Origin: Uranotaenia lowii
Lineage: Eukaryota; Arthropoda; Insecta; Diptera; Culicidae
Assembly (NCBI RefSeq): GCF_029784155.1
Contig: NC_073692.1
Coordinates: 276,063,913 to 276,127,912 of the forward strand
Direction: 5' to 3'
DNA: 64,000 bases
Within the stretch, counting starts at the first letter, position 1, and each line of letters starts with the position of its first letter. This document shows, in pieces, positions 36,515-50,009 of this stretch. A program made the translations under genes and the position numbers. The notes under the pieces were generated by a model. The model saw only the letters and a program-made list of their open reading frames with translations. It ran no database searches and had not been told where the DNA came from.

Positions 36515-38543
36515 CATATCGGTACAGTTAGTCCCTCAGTTAGTCAAATTTAAACTTTAAATAAGGTTAAAACTAGTCATTGCTGTATTGAGCATTGATA
36601 TTTTCCAATTAAAAATATTTAAAATACTGTAATAAACATTTTGCCAACAGCAAATATTTATTTTAATAGATGAAAAAGAACTTTACTAAGAAACTCTGAT
36701 AATGTTTCCTCAAGTGCCCGTTTCATTTTTGTAACAAACTGAAAAATCTGGCATTCATGCCAAAATGTTTAATCAGTAGCCAAAAAAACAGCATCTAAAA
36801 AAAGCAGCAACTTCAGGAACTTAGTTCGCTTTTATCTATTTCTGGTAGAAAATCTTTCCGGCAGCAAGCAGCACAATGCTCATTGCTATCAGCTGCGCCT
36901 CACTATCTCCAGCATCTTCGAAAAACTAAAACTTTACCATGGCTGGCTCAAGATGTTTTCGTCATTTAAGTTTCGAGCAATTTCGAAGTTTTTTGGGCGC
37001 AGCTTCGATGCTTTTGTTGTTGATTTTATCTCAATTTTTGCGCTTTCGTGAGCGTTTCCTTTGGAGAAAATTTTACCATTTTCCGATAATCTAAGAAAAT
37101 TTTAATTTTCTAATGGTACTTTTTATAAGTTCCCCTAAAACTCAAACGATAATTTTCAATTTTCTATAGTATAGAAACATGTTTAGAAATTTTTGATTAG
37201 TATTTAAATTGCATTATGAAGTCCAATTTTTGAAGATTTCCTCCATTCTCAGCATCATTCAACACTCGATTGAAGCACCTGGATGCAAATATTTTCCCAT
37301 GACTCTGTCCAATCGACTTTTTAAGTGCAAGTGAAACAAAACGATGATTATTCTGCCGAAGCTGCTTCTGTCCCATGGCTGATTCTGATTGCTCCCATAA
37401 ATTGTACTTATGCTGCGGCTCTCTGATTTTCGCTGCAGACTGCACAGTAAATTTCGTTTCTACTGTCCACCAAACCGTATCCAAAGGTGTTGCCATAAAT
37501 GCCTCCAGGGTCTGAAAATCACTGTGCTGTGCTACACATATACAGCTGCCTGAATTCTTCTCGCACCTCAAGTGGTCCGGTGCTGATTGCAAATTAATAC
37601 CCGTAAGCTGTTATTTTATTTTCACCGTGCATGTCTAGGGCTTTTTTTTTTTCATCCTCCTGCGAAAATTATTTGAAATCCAATCAAAAATATTCACGGA
37701 AGAATTTCAAACATATTATTAGGTGAATGAGGTTTTTTATTTATTTTTTAAGTTGAAAGTTTAGTTGAAAAACTCTTAAACTATTAAACTTAAACATAAC
37801 ACTCTGAGCCAAAAGGTAAAATTGTTTAAAAACTACCGTCTACTGAGGAAAAGCTTCATTCAAAAAAAAAAACTTGAACAGAGTGAAAATTTTCAATAAA
37901 TTAAAAAAAAAATTATAATATAAAACAAATTTAACATGACCAAACCGTTGACTTCAAAAACGAATTAACGAGACAAAGTATGTTAACCCGTTAAGATCTT
38001 TTCCCACCAAGAAAGTTGCAACCGACCTCGTTACTGCACCCGATGATTAAAATGATAATATATGAGGTGAGAAAAATGCTTCTGAATTTTAAACACCGCT
38101 TGTCCCATTGCGGATAGCATTGCGCAATTTTTCCAGCTACCCCAGCTAACAGATACGCTTGAAGTGAGAGCTCAGATTTAAGCTTGCATCCGGATGCATC
38201 TGCACACCTGTGGGGATTAACGATGATGGTGCAGGCCATTTTTTGTTCATAATTTTTGGTAGCTGCCGGTCAGCGATAATAATCAAAGTCGACAATTGAT
38301 ACTCCCACTTTGTTCTTCTGTTTACCGCAAACCAAGCAGCATTTCAGTTTATATTATTTTAAATTTCTTTTTCAAGCCAATATTCAGAGGCATCTGAAAA
38401 CTGATACATATAACCTAATACCTGAAACTGATACATATAAAGAAGTGGTTCAATTTTGGAACAGAGAGCGAATGATGTTTGGCATATTAGAATATTAAGA
38501 AATTAATGCATCAAATGTAGATTTAGGTAATAGAAACAGAGTA
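36515..38543. other. Mixed-GC DNA without a supported gene
   Basis: 36830-37060 and 37200-38240 are GC-richer than the surroundings and non-repetitive here. The frames at 37197-37592 and 37991-38239 show no recognisable family. Confidence 0.4.
37197..37592 (-). other. Unrecognised 131-codon frame
   Basis: Moderate GC, no domain recognised, no repeat copy. Coding status is unproven. Confidence 0.15.
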
Positions 38544-39325
38544 GGAAGAAAGAAGAAAGAAGAAAGAAGAAAGAAGAAAGAAGAAAGAAGAAAGAAGAAA
38601 GAAGAAAGAAGAAAGAAGAAAGAAGAAAGAAGAAAGAAGAAAGAAGAAAGAAGAAAGAAGAAAGAAGAAAGAAGAAAGAAGAAAGAAGAGAAAGAAGAAA
38701 GAAGAAAGAAGAAAGAAGAAAGAAGAAAGAAGAAAGAAGAAAGAAGAAAGAAGAAAGAAGAAAAGAAGAAAGAAGAAAGAAGAAAGAAGAAAGAAGAAAG
38801 AAGAAAGAAGAAAGAAGAAAGAAGAAAGAAGAAAGAAGAAAGAAGAAAGAAGAAAGAAGAAAGAAGAAAGAAGAAAGAAGAAAGAAGAAGAAGAAGAAAG
38901 AAGAAAGAAGAAAGAAGAAAGAAGAAAGAAGAAAGAAGAAAGAAGAAAGAAGAAAGAAGAAAGAAGAAAGAAGAAAGAAGAGAAGAAGAAAGAAGAAAGA
39001 AAGAAAGAAGAAAGAAGAAAGAAGAAAGAAGAAAGAAGAAAGAAGAAAGAAGAAAGAAGAAAGAAGAAGAAAGAAGAAAGAAGAAAGAAGAAAGAAGAAA
39101 GAAGAAAGAAGAAAGAAGAAAGAAGAAAGAAGAAAGAAGAAAGAAGAAAAAGAAAGAAGAAGAAGAAAGAAGAAAGAAGAAAGAAGAAAGAAGAAAGAAG
39201 AAAGAAGAAGAAAGAAGAAGAGAAGAAGAAAGAAGAAAGAAGAAAGAAGAAAGAAGAAAGAAGAAAGAAGAAAGAAGAAAGAAGAAAGAAGAAAGAAGAA
39301 AGAAGAAAGAAGAAAGAAGAAAAAA
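38544..39325 (+). repeat. GAAGAAA heptamer array, all purine
   Basis: About 780 bp of AGAAGAA units with a few unit-length slips, and no pyrimidine on the plus strand. The 271-codon minus-strand frame over it simply repeats a heptapeptide rich in Phe, Leu and Ser, because seven bases cycle through all phases. Confidence 0.97.
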
Positions 39326-39673
39326 TTAGATCATCCAAAATTAGAAACGATGAGGAAGGAAGTATTATGCAGCATTAATAGAACTTTAATAAACTGAACT
39401 TAATTCAATAAGAACATTTAATAATTGCTCATATTTCTGTAAAGGGCCAATCTCAAAGTGTTACACTTTTGTTTCAAAAGGTTACACAATAAAGAGGAAA
39501 ACGATCTGCCTGCATATTAAATCGACGGTTTCGTGCCGCCTTTCCAAACGCTATGGCATACAGATTGGAATAAATTAAAACATGCATGTAATTATGGAAA
39601 TATGCATAAATGTATTCTACTTCTACAACCGAGGCGAGCTACGTTTGCCCAGATATTGAGAATATTGTTTGTG

Positions 39674-40173
39674 NNNNNNNNNNNNNNNNNNNNNNNNNNN
39701 NNNNNNNNNNNNNNNNNNNNNNNNNNNNNNNNNNNNNNNNNNNNNNNNNNNNNNNNNNNNNNNNNNNNNNNNNNNNNNNNNNNNNNNNNNNNNNNNNNNN
39801 NNNNNNNNNNNNNNNNNNNNNNNNNNNNNNNNNNNNNNNNNNNNNNNNNNNNNNNNNNNNNNNNNNNNNNNNNNNNNNNNNNNNNNNNNNNNNNNNNNNN
39901 NNNNNNNNNNNNNNNNNNNNNNNNNNNNNNNNNNNNNNNNNNNNNNNNNNNNNNNNNNNNNNNNNNNNNNNNNNNNNNNNNNNNNNNNNNNNNNNNNNNN
40001 NNNNNNNNNNNNNNNNNNNNNNNNNNNNNNNNNNNNNNNNNNNNNNNNNNNNNNNNNNNNNNNNNNNNNNNNNNNNNNNNNNNNNNNNNNNNNNNNNNNN
40101 NNNNNNNNNNNNNNNNNNNNNNNNNNNNNNNNNNNNNNNNNNNNNNNNNNNNNNNNNNNNNNNNNNNNNNNNN
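39674..40173. other. Assembly gap, 500 N
   Basis: Exactly 500 undetermined bases, a conventional placeholder length. The true size is unknown. Confidence 0.99.
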
Positions 40174-41319
40174 CAATCTTATAAACCGAAACAAAAAACA
40201 CATATCCTCGTTGACAATCCGATTTTTTCTATATTTTCCTTCGAAAAGTTATTATTACAGCCTTTTATCTACTCTCTCATAGGAATCATTTATATTTTTG
40301 AAATTAGAGAGGAATAAAACTTCAAACTCCAGATGAGTTTAGATAGAATCTGAAAGCTTAAAATGAAGAAAATAGTTTATTTTCAAATATAAATAAATCC
40401 CCGATTAACATTTTATTGAGATAAATCGATTTTTATTAAATATTCAGAAGGATATCAATTCATTATTTTAAACCTCAAATTAAACGTCGATTTTAGATTT
40501 CAATGAATTCCTTGAGTTCATCTTCTGCAACAATGAGGTCGAATCAGGCAGGATAGCGACCAAGCACAGGATTATCTTATGAGTTGAAAGCATAGATTTT
40601 CCGCCTAGGAAAACGGGCCGTTCCGATAAGTTGAACCGTTTGAAAAGTTTATTAACGTCTCAACCTTCAAAATCATCCTGATAATAATAAAACATAATAC
40701 ACACTCAGAAGAAAAATAGTATTTATGAAAAATTACGATTTTCTGGTTATTGCCTCCTTTTTCAGTTTGCTTTTAATCCTCACTCAATTTTACACTTTCT
40801 TCTGATAAATCCTCCTGTAACTTTTCACTCATTTTGGGAAAAAGCGGTAGAAATGTTGAAACTTCCAGAACATTTTGAAAACTTTATCATTCAAAAATAT
40901 TTTCAAGATCTGCGGCCTTCAAGAGTATTTACAACACGTGTTCTTTTTTCGCATGCTGTGATGCAAAAATAGTAATATTTCCATCACATACGGCTGAAAT
41001 AGAAACAGTGCTGTACAAAATACAACGCTCCAAGATCATGAAAACATTTTTAGATGGTAAAATTATCAAAATGTGTTACAAGTGGCAAAATTTCTACCAC
41101 TTTTCCCCAACTCCAGAGAACTTGCTTTAAACTGTTGAAACAAGTTGAAGAAAGAATGTGGTTCAAAAAGGATTTCACAAAAATAACATCAATCTTTATA
41201 CTCATTCGATTACAAATCTTGCTGAATCCAATCCCGCGATTGTTGGTTTGGCTTTTGGTAAATTGCTTACTTTGAGAAGGGATAATCCTTGATTTTTCTC
41301 AATTGAGAATTCAAAAATC

Positions 41320-41395
41320 GACCATGGTACAAAGGTAACGTGCTCAGCTTTCACTATGAGGGCTCAGGTTCAAATCCCTTTGCAAGAAGCAGTTT
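41320..41395 (+). mobile_element. tRNA-like head of another SINE
   Basis: Perfect B box GGTTCAAATCC (41367-41377) and an A-box-like TGGTACAAAGG (41325-41335), 42 bases apart start to start. The acceptor-stem ends do not pair well, so a SINE head or tRNA pseudogene is more likely than a working tRNA. Confidence 0.5.
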
Positions 41396-42835
41396 TTAGA
41401 GTAAGTTTGAAATTCATTTAGACAAAAGGGTAAAATATACAGATTTGATTGGTAGTTGTAAGATTTTTTCATAATTACTAAAAAAAAATGTGAACGCTTT
41501 ATATTGTCCTTTTTCTGTTTTTTTTTTTAAGTTCATGCAGCTTTGGATATGGAACTTGAAAGCGTGGATATGAACTTAAATTTCTAGCTGAATAGAATGC
41601 TATGCTGCCCTTGAGCAGGGATGACCAAGCTTTTAAGAGAATGTTTTATGGAACTTTTGGTTACTTGGGAATTAATCAAATTTTTTTGTAAACCTTATTC
41701 AACTCGCCAGATTCCGTAATAAAGGCAAAATAAACATGCCGAAACGTCAGATAAAGTAAATAAACATCGTTTCATGATTTTTGAGACTGATTTTTTATTT
41801 CAACCGAACCGGATCAGTCGATAGGCAATTCAAATATTAAAATTTAAATTTCATTGAAATATTTAAACCTTATTTCATTGAAATATTTAAATATAAATTT
41901 AATTGAAATATATTCAGATTGATTCTTACAGATGGCGGATGCAACCAGGCTGAAATTCTTTATCGAAAGTTTTGCGAAAAAAATAGTTTTTTTTTATCGA
42001 GTCTGGGGAAGACAGCGACGAGATAATTAATTTAAATTTTTCCATTTATGTTGAAAATAAAAAGAATAAATGCCCACAGAATATTATTTCTTATCAATAT
42101 CAAATGAGACTACATCTTCAATTATTTATTTCTTATTATATAAAATGATGATGAAGTTTGTAGCTCACCCAAGAAACACCAATTGATTTGTAAGACTTTT
42201 TAAGTCTCTTATGAAACCTAAACTTGGTCTAGTAGCCTGCTATAAATCTTGAAATTCTACTTGGGTACTTATTACGTGAGATGATTTAAGACTCTTATCA
42301 TTTTACGGCATTTGGTGAAAATACTGAGCAGGGAAACATTACTATTTTTGGTAAAGAATATCGCCATTTTGGTAATTATTAACATATTCATGCAAAATAA
42401 CCGATTTATCGGTAAAAATTACCGAACTTTCAACACCGATTTCTTGGTAAAAATTACCGAACATTTTCAATGTTTTCGGTAACATTTACCGGTAGTCCAA
42501 GATTATGAAAAAAACGAGTAGGCCTTGGTCGAGTGAAGTCGCGTTTATTTCTGCGTGGAATTTTGTCGATTTTCTGTCATTCTTGAGAGAAAGCAGTGTT
42601 CCGAATATCACTCAATTCTCATGAGAAACACTGAAAAGTTTTCAACAGCGAAAGTAAAACCTAAATTGTCGGTTGGTTTATCTCCCAATGGGGCAAAGAT
42701 TGTGTTCGACAGCGCTGCTCCGAGAATCAAAGAAATAAAATTTGAAAGAGAGACGTTTCTTCTCCAGTTGGAATTCTCAACTGAGTGAGGAGCTACCTGA
42801 TTTTCAGTTTCTTTTTTCAGTCAATAACTTTCCTT

Positions 42836-43060
42836 GCTCAATCACTCACTCACTCACTCGTTTACTGATCGATGATCGAATGCTGTCTGCCTGATACATC
42901 TTGCTTTGTTGTTGCTGTTGTTGGGGAGGATTAAAATAGTCATTCAAACACGCAGGCAGTACGTATGAACATATGTTTCTGCCGCTTTGTCAGAAAGTAC
43001 GCAGGCAGTATGAACCGATGCAAGGCCGCATTGATTGAGTTTGAGTGAGTGAGTGAGTGG
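42836..43060. repeat. Inverted TCAC/GTGA simple repeats
   Basis: CTCAATCACTCACTCACTCA at 42837 faces TTGAGTGAGTGAGTGAGTGG at 43041. Between them ACGCAGGCAGTA occurs twice. Function unknown. Confidence 0.6.
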
Positions 43061-43924
43061 ATTTTCGAATTGGATCTTGTATCAGTCAGTGTCTCAATCA
43101 CTTCTGATACACCAGGTAGTGAGCTTGAGAGATCGACTTAGATGCGAGTCCGCTCTCGCTTTTGAATCTTGTTTACATTGACTTCGCATTGTCGCTCTGC
43201 CGATTCTCTAGGGAACAACAGGCAGCAGCAATCGGCTTTGAATGTTTCCAACTAGAAACCTATCATGAGCGTTTCTTCCGAGTGATTTTCGGAAGACTGA
43301 GAGAAAGTTTTGATTTTTTTAACTAACTAGGCTGGAACACATATCAATTTCTTCTTTTGTCAACGCCCCCCCCCCCCCCTTCCCTTCGAAATTTTCAAAA
43401 ACCCTAAGGGGGAAATAAATAAAGTTTGAAGTATTTAATGTGAATTTCGAAAAAAATAATTCAAGAATCCAAAAGATTACAAGACGAAAAAACAAATTTT
43501 GGAAGATGGAAGTTATTCCACCTTTTGTATTCTTGATTTTATTGAATTTTTCGATAAAAATTACTTGTTCTTTAGGTTTTGTGAAATGATATTCTATGCA
43601 ACTTTGTTGCATACAAGCTTTCGTGCAATTTATTCCAATTTATTTGTTTTTCTTGCATTACTTTTTAATTGTCCCTTCCCCCCTCGCGATGTTCCAACTC
43701 CGAGTGGCAAAAGAAGGATTTGAAATTTGTTCTGGCCTTATTAATTGATGAATGATTCATGAGATACAAAGAAGAAAACACTGCAAATAAGAGAGAGAGG
43801 CAGTGTGAAATCATGAATCAGTTTTTATTTCACTAAATATCGTCGTTGTTGTTTCTCTAGAAGCTCCAGAATTTTTTTGCACAGTTTGATTGTGGAGAAG
43901 GGTTTGATTTTGATGGTTTAGAAG

Positions 43925-44790
43925 TACCGTAAAACGGGGTAACTTTGACCAACAATAAACATTTCCACATTATCATCAATAACTCAGTCTATAGTTTATA
44001 TTTTTGAAAACTGTTTTTTATATTTGAAAACCTATTTATTGAATATCAAATAGGGGAAATTTGGTTTGTATTTAATTTTTTTTCCTGTTAGTGAAAATGT
44101 AATTTCAAAATCCTAAAATATCTATGATTTCTAAGGCTCTCAACAGCTCTTCTGATGATATCAAAATGATTTTAGAAGCAAACGGGTTATTGAAAGTGAA
44201 AGAACTATTTTTTTTCTTTGTTTGTGTTTAGTTATATTTTTTTTTTGTTGTCATTTAATGGTAAATTTCTATATTTAAAATATAAGGACATTTTCCAAGA
44301 GTAAGCCCGTATTGGACAAATGGATAGGAACCCTGTCAAATGGTTAACATTGAAGAAAAAATGAAAATAAGAAAATTGGAAGGGCTTACAGGAATGTGTG
44401 AAGGTTAAATTTTTATTTGTATTTTGTAGCTCAAACTATTTAGCAATTATTATAATTTTTGCCCCTCAATGTATGCACCATAAAACTTCTTTTTTAGATT
44501 ATAAATGTTTAAAAAAAACGTTAAAAAGCTAGATAAAAATTATAAAACTAGCATTTGTAAATATTATTAAGGTATTTTGTATTCGTTAATGATCAAGAAA
44601 ACGCGTTAAAACCGTCGAAAATAGAGACTGGCCAATGTTACCCCCAAGCATCAGATTAAAAAATGAGACGAAATCGATTTTTAAATCATATTAAAAGTAG
44701 TCCAACCATGTTTAACGTTCATAGCATCCCAGTGCTGGTTTTAAAAATATGAAACATGAAACATTTCAATTATCGGCCATGAAAAAAAAT
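43925..44790 (-). repeat. Dispersed repeat, copy B (inverted)
   Basis: The 3' half matches copy A at 32640-32950. It begins near GTACCGTAAAACGGGGTAAC on the plus strand, which may mark one end. No protein frame. Confidence 0.65.
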
Positions 44791-45879
44791 ACACAATACT
44801 TTAACGATCCACATGTTAGAAACTTGGTAAAATAATAACCGAACTCGGTAATTTTCGATTACGTCTGAAGAAAAAAAAAATGTAAAAGGGTTTTTGAAGT
44901 TTTTTTTAAACCTTTCAAAACAAAACTTCATTTTAATTAACATCACTCTCTTATTTTATAAACTTTATAGAATATTTTTCAAAAGTCATGTATGTTCAAT
45001 TTTCGAATTCAGCTTAAGGCAATACAATCAAAAACATGTGATGTGGAACACAAAAAAACTAAACTTTTCATATTTTATCCATATAAATCATAGTATAGAC
45101 GATCCCAATAAATCGAACGAAATTAATTCATTATTTCAATTCAATCTATCGTGCATTGTCAACGATAGCCGAATTTCATGAGGGTGAGAGAGCAATTCAA
45201 AAAAAATTAAAGCATAATTTTCAAAATTAATGCTTGTGTACGCCTTATTTCGAGTTGATTTGTATCAAATTATTTTCTTCTGGTATTTGAGGTTTTTTTT
45301 TATCAGAATTTTTGATTCGCGATTTCCAACAACACTTTTTGGAATTCAGTGCGATTTGGTATTTACTTTGTTAACTAACTAAAAGCTGTTTTTTTAACGC
45401 CGTGTCAACTGATTTCAGTGTTCATGATTTTTCGCAGAAAAAGTACCTTTTTTGGCAATAAATAAATTAATTTTCTAGCTAATATTGATAATTTTTTCAT
45501 GAGCATTTACAATTTATCACGATTTTTCTTATAATAAGCTGTTTTCGAATGTTCAAAATTGAAATAAAAAGAAAATATTCTAAAATAAATCGACTTATCC
45601 TATCTATCAGATACGAATTATCTTTATGTAGCAAACGGATATTTGACCAACGCTTCTTCGAATTGAAGGCTTAAACAAACATTTTCAAGATGTACCTAAA
45701 TGTTTTTCACATTTCGCCAAAGGTTTTTACAATTTTCAAATAGTAGGTAAAAGAATTTATATGATCAAAAGTATTTCCCGAGCTGATCGAAACCATAGCA
45801 TAAAATTCGAAATCCAATCTATCCGAACAAGTGCGCACTTGTTCAAATTTCCCAACACATTTCATTAAGCGGGCGAAAA
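44791..45879. other. AT-rich DNA, nothing supported
   Basis: A 95-codon frame at 44894-45181 is Asn/Phe/Lys-rich, as expected from composition alone. Confidence 0.5.
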
Positions 45880-46420
45880 AAAAAACAAATCGAACACCGT
45901 TCCGGTCAAATTCCAAATGCTCTTCATCGATGGGCGCCCATTGACCATTTATAAGGGGCCAGTAACGTGCGGCAACAGCATCGGACTCTCGAGCGATTGC
46001 AGCATAGCTTGGTATCAATGTACCTGCCTGCATTTTCAGTACCCAAAGGGGTCGCTCCAGAATGCCTCAAAACTCGACCGAGACGGAACATATTCCAAAC
46101 ACCATCAGATACTACACTAGATATACCCCATCTAGGCAGTCAGCCAGCCAGCCAGCCAGCAGACCGAACAACGCTAGATAAACAAGGTGCAATTATTCCT
46201 TTCAGTGAACCAGAACCATCATTCATCAAATTACACGGACAGCTTCAGCCGAGTCGATTTTCCCGTACCGTAACTATTCGGGGAAGCTCAGGGGGTTGGA
46301 AATCGGAAATGGTCCCGTTGCTCGTCGTGTTTCCCGTAATTGTCAATGCAGAACATTTTTGGTGAAACTTTTGCCCATTTCATCGGTGCACTCGGGAAGC
46401 GATGCTAGGGAAAGTGGTTG
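45880..46420. other. GC-richer island with CAGC repeat
   Basis: Contains frames of 108 codons (minus, 45707-46033) and 132 codons (plus, 45967-46365) on opposite strands, and a (CAGC)n run at 46139-46163. Neither frame has a recognisable domain. Could be an untranslated exon or regulatory DNA. Confidence 0.3.
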
Positions 46421-47739
46421 TATGAATTCATGTATGTTTTAATCGGGAATGCTACAAAACGGTTAGGTACATTTTTTTAATTACTTCCAAGCAATAAGCA
46501 ATTGGAAATTATAATGAAAACAGAATTAATAAGTAAACGGTTGATTTTTTTTTAATTTATCAATTTCTAGCAATTTTTTTAAATCACTGAATAATCAAAA
46601 TTTACTGCGATTAGTCCAATTTAACCCAATAAAAGCATCATTATTGGAAAATCTAGACAACAACATGAATCTACAAAGACGTTATGACTATTTAGTCAAA
46701 AAAAAATTGAAACAAATCTGATTGTGAATCAAATAAGCTACTCATAATTCACAAATGTTTAAAAAAAACAATAGCTTCTGTATATATAAAAATATTTATT
46801 TGCAATTTTTAAACAGAATGATGTTTGAACAAATCCATAACACTTGGTCAAAATCAGGTAGCTAAATTTCAATGACTATTGGAGCTTACTTATGTTACAT
46901 AAGTTATGTACAAATGTGCTAAACCGCCATAGATGACTAGATTGCCTTTTCATATAATTTATCCCAGAACAAGTAGTTTAATAAAAGAAAAATGTCGACA
47001 GAAAGTGCGTGTTTTAACCCATCTAGCCAGTAGCATCATTTTTCCATGTGCTGTACCTGAATGAGAAGAAGAACGACGGTTTAATATCTTAGTTTTTCTG
47101 TTATGGACTATCAAAGATTGAACCCTTTCAATAACGCAATTTATTAATATTGCTTCATGGTACTTGACCGATGATCGTTCCCATCCATTAAAAAAAAATT
47201 TTGAAAGCAGACTAAATTTTGTAAAACAATCAAGAAAAATTGTATAATTTGATTTGATCAATTACAATTCAAGATTTGTTTGACATTTGGGGTGTCTCAT
47301 TATATCTGAGCACGATTTAAAATGAACAGTAAAAACACAATTTAGGAGCATATTCAATATTTTTATAACCATTATGCTCTTGATAGCCTTCTTTTTCAGT
47401 GAATCAATGAGAAATTAGATTCCAGTGAATCGTTGGTCAGTGATAGGTTTTTTTTATCGAAGACTGATCGAAAGCTTCAGCACATACACTTTGTTCCATT
47501 CTGTTGCAAAGTTTTCGATAGAATCTGCAGGTTTAACAAGTTTTCTCAAATGCGATTCAAAGAAAAGAAAGATTCAATCAGTCTCGCTTGAAGACAATTT
47601 TGTGGATTGATTTTCTTCGGTACGATCTAAGGTTTGACAAACCATGGGTAGGAACGATGGGCAGGGGGTTTTGGTAGTTAAAGCGCACCCCCCCTCCCCC
47701 CCACCATGAGGAACAAGCAAGCAATTCTACTCTACACTA
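46421..47739. other. AT-rich DNA, nothing supported
   Basis: A C-run with CCCCCCTCCCC near 47690 is the only distinctive point. Confidence 0.5.
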
Positions 47740-49500
47740 AAAAATTTTAAATTCAGAATCAAACATGATAATAGAGTAAGGATATTCAAGAGAAACAATC
47801 CAGACTAAAAACTAATGCCAATTCCTTAATTTCCTTCCTTAATCATCCCAAGTTCAAAACTTGACTTTTTTGAAAATTTTCTCGTTTTTTTTTTATAGAA
47901 ATTTAGGTCTGAAAATTAAATTTTAAATTAAACTATACTCATTCCGAAGGTTCTGATTCCATAATTTTCAAAACCAAAATTGTATTTCTATTATCGTATT
48001 TCAGATTCTCTATCCAGTTAAGGATTCTAGATTTTCATTTCGAATAATCATAAGAAATAAGAAATAAAAAACCCCCTCATGACGATCCAAAAAACCAAGC
48101 GAAGTTTTCTACTCTTCACTTAAAATTTGAAATTCAGAACCAAATTATGATAATAGAGGAAGGTTATTCAAGAGGAACAATCTAGACTAAAAACCAACGA
48201 AAAAAAACTTCAAAAACCTATCTTAAGTCCAAAATTTTGCTAGACTTTTCCAAAATTTTTTCATTTGTTCTTAGAAATTCAGGTCTGTATATTAAATTTA
48301 AAATTAAATCAAACCAATTTCGATGGTTCTGATTTTATAACTTTCATAACCAAAGATGTATCTCTATATTCGAGCTTTGGATTCTGTTTCCAATTCAGAA
48401 TTCTTGATTTCAGTTTGAATAATCATAAGAAACCAGAAATGAAAGGCTGACTTGAAATCCTAGTTCAAATTTGGTTTTGCATTTGATATAAAATTTCAAT
48501 CATGTTTTTCGAAATCATTTGCATTTTCAATATTTTGGTAATTTTTTTTCCAAATATGAAAAAGAGATATTTTGTTTAAAATTTAAATTCTAAGTTCTTA
48601 AACTTGATTCTTGCACAAAATTCAAACATATAAAGCTTCGAAATGTCAATCCAAAATTAAAAACTGGGATTCAGATCATTGTTATTTCATATTATAATTC
48701 TGATTCACAATACAGATTAAAAATAAACAATTTGAATAGTGAATTAAGATTGAACCTGAACTACAGAATTTAAACAAAAGGTTCATGAATGAGGGGTTTG
48801 AAAATTGGCTCATAAAATTGTGATCTGGAATAATATTCAGAAATCGTATTCTTTGTACATTTCAGAACTCGTTTGGAAATTCGGATAATGATTCAAAACG
48901 CAATTTTAAGTTCAGGTTCAGAGTTCAGATTCAGAATGCAGATTTAAAATTCAGGGAAAGATTAAGCTTGTAAGTTAAATTTTTAAATCAACATATATGT
49001 AATTGTTGAGGAATTCAAGAGACACATAGCGGACCAAATACAAGATATCTCGTTTTTTCGCTTGCCAACAGTGTGCTACACTTTAAAGTATAACTCGAAT
49101 GGACTGAATTTTATTGTTAAACTTTATTGGACATAATTGAATACAACATTTGCCGTAACTTAAAAATGCTAAATTTGTAAAATTTAGTTCAGGAGTGTTT
49201 CGATATAGAATGCCGAATTTCTGTGTTTCTAGCCATAGATTTCTTTGCGGTCCTTAATGCGTTAAGATTGCTTGTTAATTAAATTTCGAGATTTAAATTT
49301 TTTTAATCAAAATTAATTTGTAAACCCAATTCAGCTGAAAATCACCAATAAAAGGTAGCATTGGAGTTTTTTTGTCTGAAAAACCCGAATTTTATTTTAA
49401 AAAATCATCCACAGAATTTTCATTATAATTTTTTTATGAAAAATATTTGCTTTTAAGAATCATCTTCATCTAAAAAATCTACATAAAATTTTATATTTTT
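47740..49500 (+). repeat. R1 repeat copy with an internal duplication
   Basis: Besides matching 33600-34720, the segments at about 47747-48060 and 48125-48430 are direct duplicates of each other (GATAATAGAG...ATTCAAGAG...AACAATC, then AATAATCATAAGAAA). A segment at about 49005-49280 resembles 32950-33180 and ends CCTTAATGCGTTAAG. Confidence 0.8.
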
Positions 49501-50009
49501 CCCGTGTATCGTTTAACATTATTTTCACTAGAGACACCAAAATTTGGCGTTTTATGTTTTAGAAACCAATAGACAAAATTTTGCTTATGTAATATATTTG
49601 AGTAATGAGAAGTGTTGTGTTAAATTCTGTAGAATGAGGTTCCATTATCAGAATCATAACATTTGAATTGGGAGGGTGAAAACGTATCGTTCATTTTTCG
49701 TTAATTAAACAAAAAAAAAACATTTTAATTATGGCTTTAATTGAGCATACTAGCGGCAAGTGAAAAACGAGATATCTCGTATTTTTAAATTCATTTGGTT
49801 CGCAATGTGTTAATATTGCAGTTTTATAGCCAAATTTCAAACAAAAATAATTAATTTGGTTCAAGTTTGTATCAAGCAAATTTGACCCGAAAATCTGATG
49901 ATTTGTATCACTAACTTTTTTTTTTAAATATTATTTATTTCATCAAAGATTAAAATCTTTTAATTTGCAAAATAGTTTGGAAGATTGGGCTTGATTGAAT
50001 TGAGTATGG

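Larger units (their letters stand above)
40174..43924. other. AT-rich DNA with small local repeats
   Basis: GGTAAAAATTACCGAAC occurs twice near 42412-42460 and has inner symmetry. No coding region is supported. Confidence 0.4.

Noticed and set aside
35665..36531. Frames rich in Arg, Pro, Phe and Gly across the GGCCGAA units
   Set aside because: Products of the 16-bp repeat read in any phase; they occur on both strands.
38523..39338. 271-codon minus-strand frame rich in Phe, Leu and Ser
   Set aside because: It is the translation of a heptamer microsatellite, so the peptide repeat follows from the DNA period.
39533..40317. Several long frames across the N block
   Set aside because: They are open only because N codons cannot be read as stops.
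41320..41395. Functional tRNA gene
   Set aside because: The B box is good, but the acceptor stem and overall cloverleaf do not pair well; a SINE head fits better.
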